64,000 bases of DNA. Source: Kiritimatiellota bacterium B12222. Lineage in GTDB: Bacteria > Verrucomicrobiota > Kiritimatiellia > SS1-B-03-39 > UBA6053. The DNA is taken from the NCBI GenBank assembly GCA_029719485.1, contig CP120722.1:3720001-3784000 (forward strand), in the 5' to 3' direction. The notes below the pieces were generated by a model. The model did not search any database and was not told where the DNA came from. It saw only the letters and a list, made by a program, of their open reading frames with translations. This document shows, piece after piece, positions 56,317 to 64,000 of this stretch; position 1 is the first letter of the stretch, and every line of letters begins with the position of its first letter. A program made the translations under genes and the position numbers.

Positions 56317-57015
56317 TTAGTCCTTTCCGTCCAGCCCCAAAGCCTTCAGCACCATCGGAGTCACCACTTCCGAACATCCTGTCGCCGTAGGATGAATGCT
56401 ATCAGGAATCCATGTCTGAAACTGTTCCGGATTCTGCTCCTGTATCGCTTGCCATTGCGGATAAATATCAATCAACATGAATCCTTTTTCTTCCGCGACC
56501 TTGCGATACATCTCGTAGTGCGCTTCGATATTCAATCGATAGGAGCGGTGACCCTCCGGATAGGCATTTCCAGGGGTCATGGTCATCAGAATAAGTTCAC
56601 AATCCGGATTTTCCTCCAAAATTCGATCGATCATCTGTTCCAAATTTGCCTGGGCCTGCTCTACCGGAAGATCGAAACGGGCGACACTGTCGTTGATTGA
56701 AAACTCTAGAAACACGGTATCCGGATGCTTTTGCAGCACCCGTTGCTCCAAATTTTCAACGCCCCAATGGGAATTCATGCCCGATCCACCACTGTTGATG
56801 ACTGTCACCTGCCCAGGAAATTGATCCCTGAGCACCTGCCGCATCTGCGTCACCCAAGCCCCTTTCTCGGTCAAGCTGGTCCCATAGGTCACCACCACTT
56901 GCTGATCTCCAGCTCGTAAGTGAGTTAGCAGACGACTGGAGTCTTCCCCCCAAGAACCTTCAGGCCATAAAACACTCAACATACTCATCGCTAGCACCTT
57001 CCATAAATTCATCAT
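56317..57015 (-). CDS. SGNH/GDSL-family hydrolase
   Basis: 232-residue exported esterase-type enzyme. It has a signal-like start (MMNLWKVLAMSMLSVLWPEG). Block I is VVVTYGTSLTEKG (nucleophile Ser47, GTS instead of GDS), block II NSGGSGMNSHWG, block III LEFSINDSV (Asn of the oxyanion hole), and the catalytic Asp-x-x-His is WIPDSIHPT (Asp205, His208). Many such enzymes deacetylate sugars. The start used is the ATG ending at 57015; the frame is open to 57180, which reaches the tRNA gene and is not credible. Substrate unknown. Confidence 0.87.
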   Translation of the reverse strand: MMNLWKVLAMSMLSVLWPEGSWGEDSSRLLTHLRAGDQQVVVTYGTSLTEKGAWVTQMRQVLRDQFPGQVTVINSGGSGMNSHWGVENLEQRVLQKHPDTVFLEFSINDSVARFDLPVEQAQANLEQMIDRILEENPDCELILMTMTPGNAYPEGHRSYRLNIEAHYEMYRKVAEEKGFMLIDIYPQWQAIQEQNPEQFQTWIPDSIHPTATGCSEVVTPMVLKALGLDGKD

Positions 57016-57181
57016 CGTATTCTCATTGTAAAAAAAACGCCATTCATTGGCAGTGATCCTCCCTAAGCAAACAAACGAGCTTATTTTTACAAGCTGAATA
57101 CGAGTCTCGCACATATCTCCCCATGGAATCCCCCGCTTTTGAGTTGCCATCCACCCTGTTTCATCGCATAGAAGGGGCACG

Positions 57182-57258
<77 letters not shown>

Positions 57259-57283
57259 TTTTTAGTCCAAAACCGGAAACCTC

Positions 57284-57847
57284 ATGTTGAAACCCTCATT
57301 GCTTCTATTGATCACCTGTATTTTCGGATCTACGGCCTGCGTACAAACCCGCCAGCCCTCATCGGCACAACTCGCGGCCCAACAACGCGCAGCCCAAGAG
57401 CGGCAACTCCAACTGCAACAAGCCGAACAACGGCAACGGGTTCAAATGCAACTCGAAGATACGGATGTACGTCTTCAAGAATCCCAACTGCAAGTCCAAC
57501 AATTACGTGCCGAACTCGCCAAAACCCCTACCCAAGGGCAAATTCAAGCTTTAGAAAACCGTCTGAACCATTTAGAACAAACCATTCAGCAAATGGAAGT
57601 ACAGCGGGCCAAAGATCGCGAAGAGATTATCGAAATTCTTAGTCAACGCATCTCCAAAGTCCTGTCTCAACAACAGGCCGTTCAAGCCCAAGCCTCCGGA
57701 CGCACCCACGTGGTCGCCTCTGGAGAAACCTTGAGCACGATCGCGGCCGCTTACCGTGTATCCAGTCAACGGGTCATTCAAGCAAACAACATTTCAAATC
57801 CCAACAATCTTCGCGTGGGACAAAAATTGGTCATCCCGGGAAACTGA
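57284..57847 (+). CDS. LysM-domain lipoprotein with coiled coil
   Basis: 187-residue lipoprotein. Signal peptide with lipobox FGSTAC (Cys at residue 19). Residues ~20-135 are a Gln/Glu/Leu-rich coiled coil ([19 protein letters not shown]). Residues ~141-187 form a LysM domain: [20 protein letters not shown] and [14 protein letters not shown]. It should be anchored in the outer or inner membrane and bind peptidoglycan. It begins 25 bases after the tRNA gene and ends 4 bases before the next gene. Confidence 0.92.
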   Translation: MLKPSLLLLITCIFGSTACVQTRQPSSAQLAAQQRAAQERQLQLQQAEQRQRVQMQLEDTDVRLQESQLQVQQLRAELAKTPTQGQIQALENRLNHLEQTIQQMEVQRAKDREEIIEILSQRISKVLSQQQAVQAQASGRTHVVASGETLSTIAAAYRVSSQRVIQANNISNPNNLRVGQKLVIPGN

Positions 57848-57851
57848 TCTT

Positions 57852-58934
57852 ATGTCTATTCATAAATACACCGCTTGGTATCTGAAATCTGAAGACGGCA
57901 GCCAAGGGCCTTTTCACCCCGAAGATTTAATCCAAATGGCCTGCGTAGGCAGCTTACTTGGAGATAACGAGGTGTCGGCAAATGCTGAGGGTCCTTGGTT
58001 AAAAGCAGAAGCACTGTCCGCCTTAGAGCTGGATTGGCAAGTTCATCCCGAAGAAGGCGATCCTCTTCCACGTTGCCACGTCATGGCATTGAGAAATTGG
58101 GTCGAAAATGAGACCATTCAACCCTATTGGGACGTGATCCACATCCCCACAGGTGAAAATTATGACGTGGTCGATGCCCTTTGCTCCGCCCTCCTCGCTC
58201 AAAATCACCTGCTTGAAGAACGCATTGTCAGCCTTCTCAATGAAAACGACGACGAAATCTCCCCGGTCGCAGAGGACGCAAATCCACAAGATATTCGAGT
58301 GGCCTTGGATCGTAGTAAAAAAGAGGCCACCAAATGGAAACGACTTTACGATGATGAAATTGCCCGAAATGAGCATCGGGAACAGGATCTCCTTCACGAC
58401 AACGAAGAATTACGGGCCTGGCAACGTAAAGCCGCGGAACGAATTAAAGCCTTAGAACGTCGTCAGGTAACCATCGAAGAAAGTCGGGTAGACACCGAAA
58501 TCTTAAGTAAAATCAGTGGTGATAAAGATCTGAGCAGAGCCTATCACGAACTCCATTTACAGATGAATAATCTCTTAGAGTCCTTAGAACTCAAATCCCG
58601 CCAACTCGACGAATCACGTGCCCAAGTCAATGACCTCAAATTACAAGTGCGCACCGAACGAAATAAAGCAGAAGAAAGGGTAGAAAAAGTTTCTCAACTC
58701 CATGAAGACACCTTGGATCAACTCAATCGCATGGAACAAGGCCACATCCATCTCACACGTTCCTTCAGAGATTTGAATGACCGCCTGATTCGCTTGCGGA
58801 ACTCCATCGATCGGGATCCCGAAGCATCTACCCCGGCAGCCCCAACACAAGCCCCTGTCAAACCTGCCCCTCAAAAAATCGCGAAGTCTGCCCCCAAAGC
58901 AGATGATAAAAACGTCAAAATTAAAATGACCTAA
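57852..58934 (+). CDS. GYF-like domain protein with long coiled coil
   Basis: 360 residues. Residues ~5-55 resemble a GYF-like (DUF4339-type) domain (AWYLKSEDGSQGPFHPEDL). From about 155 to 320 the protein is coiled coil with regular Glu/Arg/Leu heptads, such as RSKKEATKWKRLYDDEIARN. The end is Ala/Pro/Lys-rich. No signal peptide. The ATG at 57852 (4 bases after the LysM gene stop) is the start used; the frame is open further upstream through that gene. One base separates it from cvpA. Role unknown; order suggests an envelope or division link. Confidence 0.78.
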   Translation: MSIHKYTAWYLKSEDGSQGPFHPEDLIQMACVGSLLGDNEVSANAEGPWLKAEALSALELDWQVHPEEGDPLPRCHVMALRNWVENETIQPYWDVIHIPTGENYDVVDALCSALLAQNHLLEERIVSLLNENDDEISPVAEDANPQDIRVALDRSKKEATKWKRLYDDEIARNEHREQDLLHDNEELRAWQRKAAERIKALERRQVTIEESRVDTEILSKISGDKDLSRAYHELHLQMNNLLESLELKSRQLDESRAQVNDLKLQVRTERNKAEERVEKVSQLHEDTLDQLNRMEQGHIHLTRSFRDLNDRLIRLRNSIDRDPEASTPAAPTQAPVKPAPQKIAKSAPKADDKNVKIKMT

Positions 58935-58935
58935 G

Positions 58936-59535
58936 ATGGATGCACTGGCACCCTTCCTTGATTATTTAAAAGATCCTGAAACGCCTTTCGGGATCTTCGA
59001 CCTCGTTTACGGGATCGTATTCCTTTTCGGATTTATCAGAGGTGTCTTTCGTGGACTCCCTGAAGAACTCTCCCAACTGTTGGGCTCCGTAGTGGTCTTG
59101 GTCGGTTCCATCAAACTCTATCAACCCGTGAGTGCGTTCATCATAGAGCACACCCGTCTGGAAGACCCCACCTCGTCTAAAGCTTTGGCATACCTGCTGC
59201 TTTTCCTCCTGCTCATGATTGTGTGGAAAGTGATCACCTTTCTCATTCGCAAAACCTTGGATTGGAGTTGCCCCAAGCAAATCAAAGCTCTGGGCGGAGG
59301 CCTCGTGGGCATGATCAAATGTGCAGTTTTTGTAGTAGTGATTTTGGGGGCGGTACTCATTACAGGATACAATACTCTTACCCAATCCATGGTGCTTGAC
59401 TCCTGGTTTGGCAATCTCACCCTTCAGATACTGCCCGATACCCTTTCTCTCACCCCCGAGTCCGAGTCCGATCAGGAAGACAGCCCGGCACTCGAAACCG
59501 AGCAGGAGGCGACTGATGGATCTGGAAACGCTTAA
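58936..59535 (+). CDS. CvpA family membrane protein
   Basis: 199 residues with four hydrophobic segments typical of CvpA (colicin V production protein family). Key blocks are FDLVYGIVFLFGFIRGVFRG at the start and LIRKTLDWSCPKQIKALGGG, then LVGMIKCAVFVVVILG. The C-terminal tail is acidic and variable. CvpA proteins affect envelope stress tolerance in some bacteria; the biochemical role is unknown. It overlaps dnaG by 20 bases. Confidence 0.88.
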   Translation: MDALAPFLDYLKDPETPFGIFDLVYGIVFLFGFIRGVFRGLPEELSQLLGSVVVLVGSIKLYQPVSAFIIEHTRLEDPTSSKALAYLLLFLLLMIVWKVITFLIRKTLDWSCPKQIKALGGGLVGMIKCAVFVVVILGAVLITGYNTLTQSMVLDSWFGNLTLQILPDTLSLTPESESDQEDSPALETEQEATDGSGNA

Positions 59536-61396
59536 AGAGGAAGTCCGTGCACGCGCGGATATTGTCGATATTATTGGGCGATCGGTGAAATTAACCCGAG
59601 CCAGTGGCTCATGGAAAGGTCTCTGTCCCTTTCATCAGGAAAAATCCCCTTCCTTTACCGTGAATCCACAACGCCAAAGCTATCACTGTTTCGGATGCGA
59701 TGTCGGGGGAGATGTATTTAAGTTTGTTATGGAGATGGAGCATCTCGACTTCATGGGGGCCCTCGAAAAATTAGCCCAACAAACCGGTGTCGAATTTACC
59801 CATGACGGCAACAAAGGAAATGCAGGCCTCAAAAAAAAGTTACTCGAAATTCACGAGAAAACGACCGCTTATTTTGAACAACTCCTGGTCTCTCGTGAAG
59901 GAGAAAAAGCTTTTGCCTACCTACAAAAACGTGAATTACTCCCCGAAACCCAAAGTAACTTTCGTTTAGGTTTCGCCCCTGACAGCTTTGATCAGCTCTT
60001 GAACAAGGCTCGGGAGTGGGGATTTAGCGAACAGGACATGAGAGACAGCGGTCTCTTTGGCGTTCGCGAAAACCCACGAAATGGCGAAGCACTCTACGAC
60101 CGATTTCGAAACCGCCTCATTTTCCCCATTTTAGATGAGCAAGCACGGGTGATTGGCTTTAGCGGTCGGGTGATCCCCCCTTCCGACGCAAAAGCCAAAT
60201 ACCTCAACTCTCCGGAAACCCTGCTGTTCAAAAAATCCCGGGTGTTATACGGGATTGATAAAGCCCGAAAAGCCATGACCGAAAAACGTCGGGCCGTGCT
60301 TTGCGAAGGTCAGCTGGATGTGATCCGTTGTCATGAAAGTAATATTTGCGAAGCGGTAGCCTCCCAAGGCACCGCGATCACGGAAAATCATGCGCAAATT
60401 CTTAAACGATACGCCGACGAAGTCATTTTGTTGTTGGATGCAGACACAGCAGGGATCAAAGCCGCCTTGCGCAGTGCAGATGTACTCTTAGCAGAAGGGA
60501 TTATTACTCGGGTCGCGTCATTGCCTCCTGGAGAAGATCCCGATGATGTGGTTCGTCAATACGGCTCTGCTCGTTTGCGGGATATTGTAAATGCCGCCGA
60601 TCCATTTGTGGTCTTTCAAGTGCGCACCTTGGTACAACAAGAAGGTGAAATCACCGAAACCAGCCGCTTGCGAGTGGCTCGAAAAGTGATGGAAAGTCTT
60701 GCCGGCGTAAAAGAGGCCGTGCATCGGGAAGAAATGCTGCGACAGGCAGCAGGGGCTTTGGGCATGCGCGAAGACACCCTTCGTCAAGACCTCAACACTG
60801 CTGTGGCCAAACCTGCGCATACAAATCGTAATAATGCCGCTCCCCGAACTCACACCCCACCACCTCCACGGCCCAAACCGTACATTCCGCCCGCTCCAGC
60901 CCAACGGATAGGCATCCCTCCCACCGAACGAACCTTGCTCGAAATGCTGTGGGCCAACCCTCGCCTCATTCCCGAAGCCAAAACTTTCCTTCGCCCTGAA
61001 CATTTTTCAAGCGAGGCCATCCGTGAAATGTTATCGGCCATGTACGAAGTGCAAAAATATACCAGGGAAGGGATTCTCGACACCTTACGGGAGCACAGCG
61101 CGGGCCCTGCACTCATCAAAATAGATCACGACAGCAAACTCCCCTTAAGCGAGGAATTTGGCTCCCCTGAAGATACACTGATGGAAATCACCATGCTGCT
61201 GCGACGGAATCATTTGAGCCAACAACGGCAACTTCTCAATCAACAAATCCATCAGGTCAGCGACCCGGAAGTCCTTTCAGATTTAGAAGCCGAAATTTTT
61301 AAATATAAGATGCACGAAACCCAACTCAAAAATTATACCGAACTGAAAGAGTGGGATAAGGGTCAAATGTTGCTCAGCATTATCGATCAACAATAA
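59516..61396 (+). CDS. dnaG: DNA primase
   Basis: 626-residue primase that makes RNA primers for replication. The N-terminal CHC2 zinc finger has CPFHQEKSPSF ... YHCFGC (Cys37, His40, Cys58, Cys61). The catalytic core has RLIFPILDEQARVIGFSGRV, the Toprim segment with VLCEGQLDVIRCHE and EVILLLDADTAGIKA, and a C-terminal helicase-binding-type helical region. The ATG at 59516 has AGGAGG 6 bases upstream and lies inside the end of cvpA. rpoD, a common follower of dnaG, is not seen. Confidence 0.96.
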   Translation: MDLETLKEEVRARADIVDIIGRSVKLTRASGSWKGLCPFHQEKSPSFTVNPQRQSYHCFGCDVGGDVFKFVMEMEHLDFMGALEKLAQQTGVEFTHDGNKGNAGLKKKLLEIHEKTTAYFEQLLVSREGEKAFAYLQKRELLPETQSNFRLGFAPDSFDQLLNKAREWGFSEQDMRDSGLFGVRENPRNGEALYDRFRNRLIFPILDEQARVIGFSGRVIPPSDAKAKYLNSPETLLFKKSRVLYGIDKARKAMTEKRRAVLCEGQLDVIRCHESNICEAVASQGTAITENHAQILKRYADEVILLLDADTAGIKAALRSADVLLAEGIITRVASLPPGEDPDDVVRQYGSARLRDIVNAADPFVVFQVRTLVQQEGEITETSRLRVARKVMESLAGVKEAVHREEMLRQAAGALGMREDTLRQDLNTAVAKPAHTNRNNAAPRTHTPPPPRPKPYIPPAPAQRIGIPPTERTLLEMLWANPRLIPEAKTFLRPEHFSSEAIREMLSAMYEVQKYTREGILDTLREHSAGPALIKIDHDSKLPLSEEFGSPEDTLMEITMLLRRNHLSQQRQLLNQQIHQVSDPEVLSDLEAEIFKYKMHETQLKNYTELKEWDKGQMLLSIIDQQ

Positions 61397-61499
61397 GCAA
61401 AATCGCCAAAAAAACTTAATAAATAAACTTGAATCAAATTCAGACCTCCCATGTACGATTTAAGAGATTTTTGCTTGCCAGCTCCAGAAATAGGACTAT
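61397..61499. other. Spacer between dnaG and riboswitch, possible promoter
   Basis: TTGAAT (61429-61434) and TACGAT (61454-61459), 19 bases apart, are a weak promoter candidate ahead of the riboswitch. Confidence 0.35.
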
Positions 61500-61680
61500 G
61501 CAAGTGTCGCGACATTCGCTGAAAAGACCTCCGTCAAACGGAAGGCCGTGAAAATCGGCCGCGGTCGCGCCACTGTAACCGGATACAACTTTTCAAGATC
61601 CACATCTACACGATGGAAGGGGAAAAGAAGGAAATGCCGGGTAGCCAGAAGACGTGATGGAGATCTTCAGGACCCTCTCG
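61500..61680 (+). ncRNA. Cobalamin (vitamin B12) riboswitch
   Basis: The leader has the conserved features of a cobalamin riboswitch in order: GGAAGGCCGTGAAAATCGGC (61540-61559), then GCGCCACTGTAACCGG (61567-61582), a variable stem, and the B12-box region ATGCCGGGTAGCCAGAAGACG (61634-61654). It is followed by a hairpin (ACCCC/GGGGT, about 61700-61720) next to the ribosome site, which could block translation. It is 50 bases upstream of a PEP-CTERM gene, not of a classical btu or cob gene. Boundaries are approximate. Confidence 0.87.
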
Positions 61681-61730
61681 AAGGGCCCACCTTAAACACG
61701 TACCCCCGCGTAGAGGGGTAAAGGAAGATG

Positions 61731-62345
61731 ATGAAAATTAAATCATTTGTAGTTACAACATTCGCAGCTTTTTGTCTGCTGACAATCGCCCACGCCTCAC
61801 CTGTAACCGGCTTTTCGGATATCACCACTTGGGTCGGCAGTGGTTCCAATCAGGCAGGATTCGTTATTGATTTCAATGATGGGTCTACCAATGAAACCTT
61901 CGCCTGGGGATATCGTTGGGACGGTGTTCAGACGAGTGAAGATATGTTTAGAGCCATTACCGCTTATGATGTTAACCTCTCGGGCACTGCCCCAGGAACA
62001 GGCAGCGGTTTTTACGTCAACAGCATCACCTACATTGAAAATGCCATTACCCACACCTCAGACAACGGTGCCATCGGAGGGACCGCAGATGAGTGGTGGA
62101 CCTATTACACTGCAGAGGGCTCCACCTCCATACCCGGATCATGGACAGAGTCTGCTATAGGTGCGGGTGACCGTACCTTGGCCAACAATTCTTGGGATGG
62201 CTGGAGTGCTACCATTGACAACAATTATCCCAGTCCAGCACCTGGTGCGGCCATCAATGCCATTCCAGAACCCACATCAATCCTTCTACTCGTCGCTGGA
62301 TTAGGGATGTTTGTATGGCTTCGTCGCGCTTCATCAAGGGCATAA
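61731..62345 (+). CDS. PEP-CTERM protein under a cobalamin riboswitch
   Basis: 204-residue exported protein. It has a signal peptide (MKIKSFVVTTFAAFCLLTIAHA). The body begins TGFSDITTWVGSGSNQAGFV and contains the IDFNDGSTNETFAWGYRWDG pattern that I associate with a group of exported surface proteins in other phyla. The end is IPEPTSILLLVAGLGMFVWL and RRASSRA. AAGGAAG lies 6 bases before the ATG at 61731; a second ATG at 61728 is also possible. The next gene overlaps it by 31 bases. Because the riboswitch controls it, a role in cobalamin uptake is inferred. Confidence 0.82.
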   Translation: MKIKSFVVTTFAAFCLLTIAHASPVTGFSDITTWVGSGSNQAGFVIDFNDGSTNETFAWGYRWDGVQTSEDMFRAITAYDVNLSGTAPGTGSGFYVNSITYIENAITHTSDNGAIGGTADEWWTYYTAEGSTSIPGSWTESAIGAGDRTLANNSWDGWSATIDNNYPSPAPGAAINAIPEPTSILLLVAGLGMFVWLRRASSRA

Positions 62346-63535
62346 CTCTCCTCTGCCTTCCCCTTATCTCTTTCGCTCAAGATCCTTGGGCGATTGAGGT
62401 AATCTCTTATACACCGGGAAGCGACCCCGCCACCGGATACGATCTACCAGACAATGCGCTGGGACGTCCGACGACGGAAACCTATGCCGATTATACCGAA
62501 ACCGAACCCTCCACAGTCGTGGTACCGGTTTATTCGGCCTGGGATTTTTCTGAACTCATTTCCATAGGGGAAGGTGGCTCTATTGTCTTGCGCATGGGTC
62601 AAGCGATCACCGATGATCCCACCCACCCCTACGGCACAGATCTCCTCATCTTTTCCTACACCTTCATCAATGGAGCCGGATTATACGATCAGGTCATTCA
62701 AGACCCCACCCTCTATACCCTCCCCGACAGTGCCACCATCGCCCTCTACACTGATGGTAAATGGGGCAAAGTTTCGTTGAGTGCAGACGGGAGTACGTGG
62801 TATGATTTTCCCAGTCAGTTCGATTTACCCCGCCTCCTCCCCACCTTGGGACGGGTATGGACAGGAAGTGACTGGGGACAATTCACCGACCCCACCCTTC
62901 CTCCAGATCCTGCGTTAACCTTAAGTGAACTGGCAGGGATGAATCTGGCCGAACTGTGCCGTCGTTACCGTGGAGGCGCGGGTGGAGCCGGCTTAGATCT
63001 CGCAGACCTCATCCCTCCCGCAACTGGATCTTTGCCGACCTCCTTCTCGTATGTGCGCATATCCGTCCCCGATGATGGCGATGAGAACACCAACTATCGC
63101 ATCGAAATTGATGCTGTGACCGTGGTGGCTCCGGCTTCAGCCTACACCCGCTGGACCCAAGAACATTTCAATTGGGTGGAGGCCCCCGAGTTGGAAAATC
63201 CCAGCGCAGACCCCGAGGAAGACCTCTTCACCAACTGGCAGGAATTTGCACGCGGTGGCGATCCCTTGGTAACGGACCTCTCTTTATGGACGCCTGAAAT
63301 CACCCTTTCACAGTCCGTACTGAGCTACACCTTGCCTCAGTCTGCCGAGGAAGCTCCTTGGGAAATTGAAATGACAGCCCTGCTGGGTGAAGAGAGTAAC
63401 TGGCAAGCTTTGTCTCCTCAACCCACCCCGACAGACCTCTGGTCAGGTGATGACATTGAACGTGAAGTCACCCTTCCGATTCCCAGCGAAGACGCTCCTC
63501 AATTTTTCAGACTGCACTTGCAGGATCCAGAATGA
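62315..63535 (+). CDS. Secreted protein in the B12-riboswitch operon
   Basis: 406 residues with a signal peptide (MASSRFIKGITLLCLPLISFA). It starts inside the PEP-CTERM gene (31-base overlap) in another frame. The mature part has WAIEVISYTPGSDPATGYDL, an ALGRPTTETY segment, ISIGEGGSIVLRMG and YGTDLLIFSYTFINGAGLY. These resemble a widespread exported beta-sandwich type seen with cobalamin riboswitches, but I cannot give a family name. There is no sorting signal or lipobox. The stop overlaps the pseudopilin gene by 4 bases. Confidence 0.78.
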   Translation: MASSRFIKGITLLCLPLISFAQDPWAIEVISYTPGSDPATGYDLPDNALGRPTTETYADYTETEPSTVVVPVYSAWDFSELISIGEGGSIVLRMGQAITDDPTHPYGTDLLIFSYTFINGAGLYDQVIQDPTLYTLPDSATIALYTDGKWGKVSLSADGSTWYDFPSQFDLPRLLPTLGRVWTGSDWGQFTDPTLPPDPALTLSELAGMNLAELCRRYRGGAGGAGLDLADLIPPATGSLPTSFSYVRISVPDDGDENTNYRIEIDAVTVVAPASAYTRWTQEHFNWVEAPELENPSADPEEDLFTNWQEFARGGDPLVTDLSLWTPEITLSQSVLSYTLPQSAEEAPWEIEMTALLGEESNWQALSPQPTPTDLWSGDDIEREVTLPIPSEDAPQFFRLHLQDPE

Positions 63536-64000
63536 AAAAGGCATTTACCCTCATCGAAATGCTGGTGGTGGTCGCCATTCTCTCATTGCTCCTCATGATG
63601 ACCGTGCCTGTCGTGTCTTCGGTTTTAAAACGCGGGCAAGCCACCCAATGCTTAGCCAACCTGCGTGCCATGGCCCAAGGAGTCAGTGTATACACTGCTG
63701 AACATCAAGGCGCCTTCCCTCCCGCATTGGTTCAAACCGCCAGCGGCTCGCAGGCATGGGATTTTTTCATCACCGGATCCGGCGACAGTCAACAAATTGA
63801 ACCCGGATGGATTTGGCGCGAATATGGTCTCAATCGCATCCTGCAATGTCCGAGTTTCAAAGGCGCAGACAACTGGCAGGGTGAAGCGTATACGGGCTAC
63901 AATTACAACAGTAGTTTTCTCGGGGGCATGCAAATCGAAGTGCGTGGCCGCCTCATTCGGGATATCCCCAGTAGCAACATTATGAACGTCATGTCCCCTG
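63532..64000 (+). CDS. Pseudopilin-like protein, N-terminal fragment
   Basis: At least 156 residues; the gene continues past the window end. It starts with the type IV prepilin/pseudopilin leader KKAFTLIEMLVVVAILSLLL (cleavage between Ala4 and Phe5, with Glu9 of the mature +5 type), followed by a hydrophobic helix. The mature part has QCLANLRAMAQGVSVYTAEH, typical of T2SS-G-like or H-type proteins found in Verrucomicrobiota. It overlaps the previous gene by ATGA. Together with the riboswitch operon it could help display or assemble a surface structure. The 3' end is missing here. Confidence 0.85.
   Translation, partial: MKKAFTLIEMLVVVAILSLLLMMTVPVVSSVLKRGQATQCLANLRAMAQGVSVYTAEHQGAFPPALVQTASGSQAWDFFITGSGDSQQIEPGWIWREYGLNRILQCPSFKGADNWQGEAYTGYNYNSSFLGGMQIEVRGRLIRDIPSSNIMNVMSP

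Overview
The window comes from a bacterium of about 50% GC. It carries five secreted proteins with C-terminal PEP-CTERM sorting signals, a split B12-dependent methylmalonyl-CoA mutase, a sodium-pumping decarboxylase, glycoside hydrolases related to GH39 and GH78, and a homodimeric pyruvate dehydrogenase. This mix suggests a Verrucomicrobiota-type organism (Opitutae or Puniceicoccales, possibly Kiritimatiellota or Lentisphaerota). That placement is inferred from gene content only. No rRNA gene is present.

Layout. 1-5.1 kb: the end of a PEP-CTERM protein, a small outer-membrane-like protein, tyrS, a histidine phosphatase, a three-gene stress module (a YtjA-like membrane peptide of 51 aa, an acidic lipoprotein and CsbD) and a PAS protein. 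5.3-11.9 kb: three carbohydrate enzymes (MGH1/trehalase-like, GH39-like, GH78-like) and a PEP-CTERM protein. 12.6-18.4 kb: the aceE-aceF-lpd operon, followed by a tandem-repeat block. 18.9-22.6 kb: a DUF5329-like protein, a PEP-CTERM protein, an endonuclease/exonuclease/phosphatase-family protein, a DUF493 protein and an aldo/keto reductase. 22.7-27.2 kb: housekeeping genes (a DksA-like protein with a lysine-rich tail, lspA, miaA, radC; then rpsP, khpA, trmD). 27.5-32.6 kb: a sugar-type ABC transporter operon without an ATPase gene. 32.9-34.5 kb: holB-like and tmk.

34.6-46.0 kb is a ten-gene minus-strand operon. It encodes almost a whole succinate-to-propionate cycle: CoA transferase, mutase small and large subunits, MeaB GTPase, epimerase, and all four parts of a Na+-translocating methylmalonyl-CoA decarboxylase. 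A small ABM-fold protein of unknown role sits inside it. A perfect inverted repeat lies in the upstream region.

46.4-52.2 kb is the accessory part: an unknown membrane protein, a short RHS-core protein with an AT-rich C-terminal domain followed by an overlapping small gene (a likely toxin-immunity pair), a complete IS4-type insertion sequence, a PEP-CTERM protein, and short repeats and hairpins. 52.3-61.4 kb holds a large secreted protein of unknown function, an NlpC/P60 hydrolase, an SGNH hydrolase, tRNA-Arg(UCU), a LysM lipoprotein, a coiled-coil protein, cvpA and dnaG.

61.5-64.0 kb: a cobalamin riboswitch precedes a PEP-CTERM protein, a secreted protein and a pseudopilin-like gene cut by the window end, all overlapping. 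Because the organism has a B12-dependent mutase, this is a candidate B12-controlled cell-surface system. This operon and the RHS toxin-immunity locus are the two most interesting regions.
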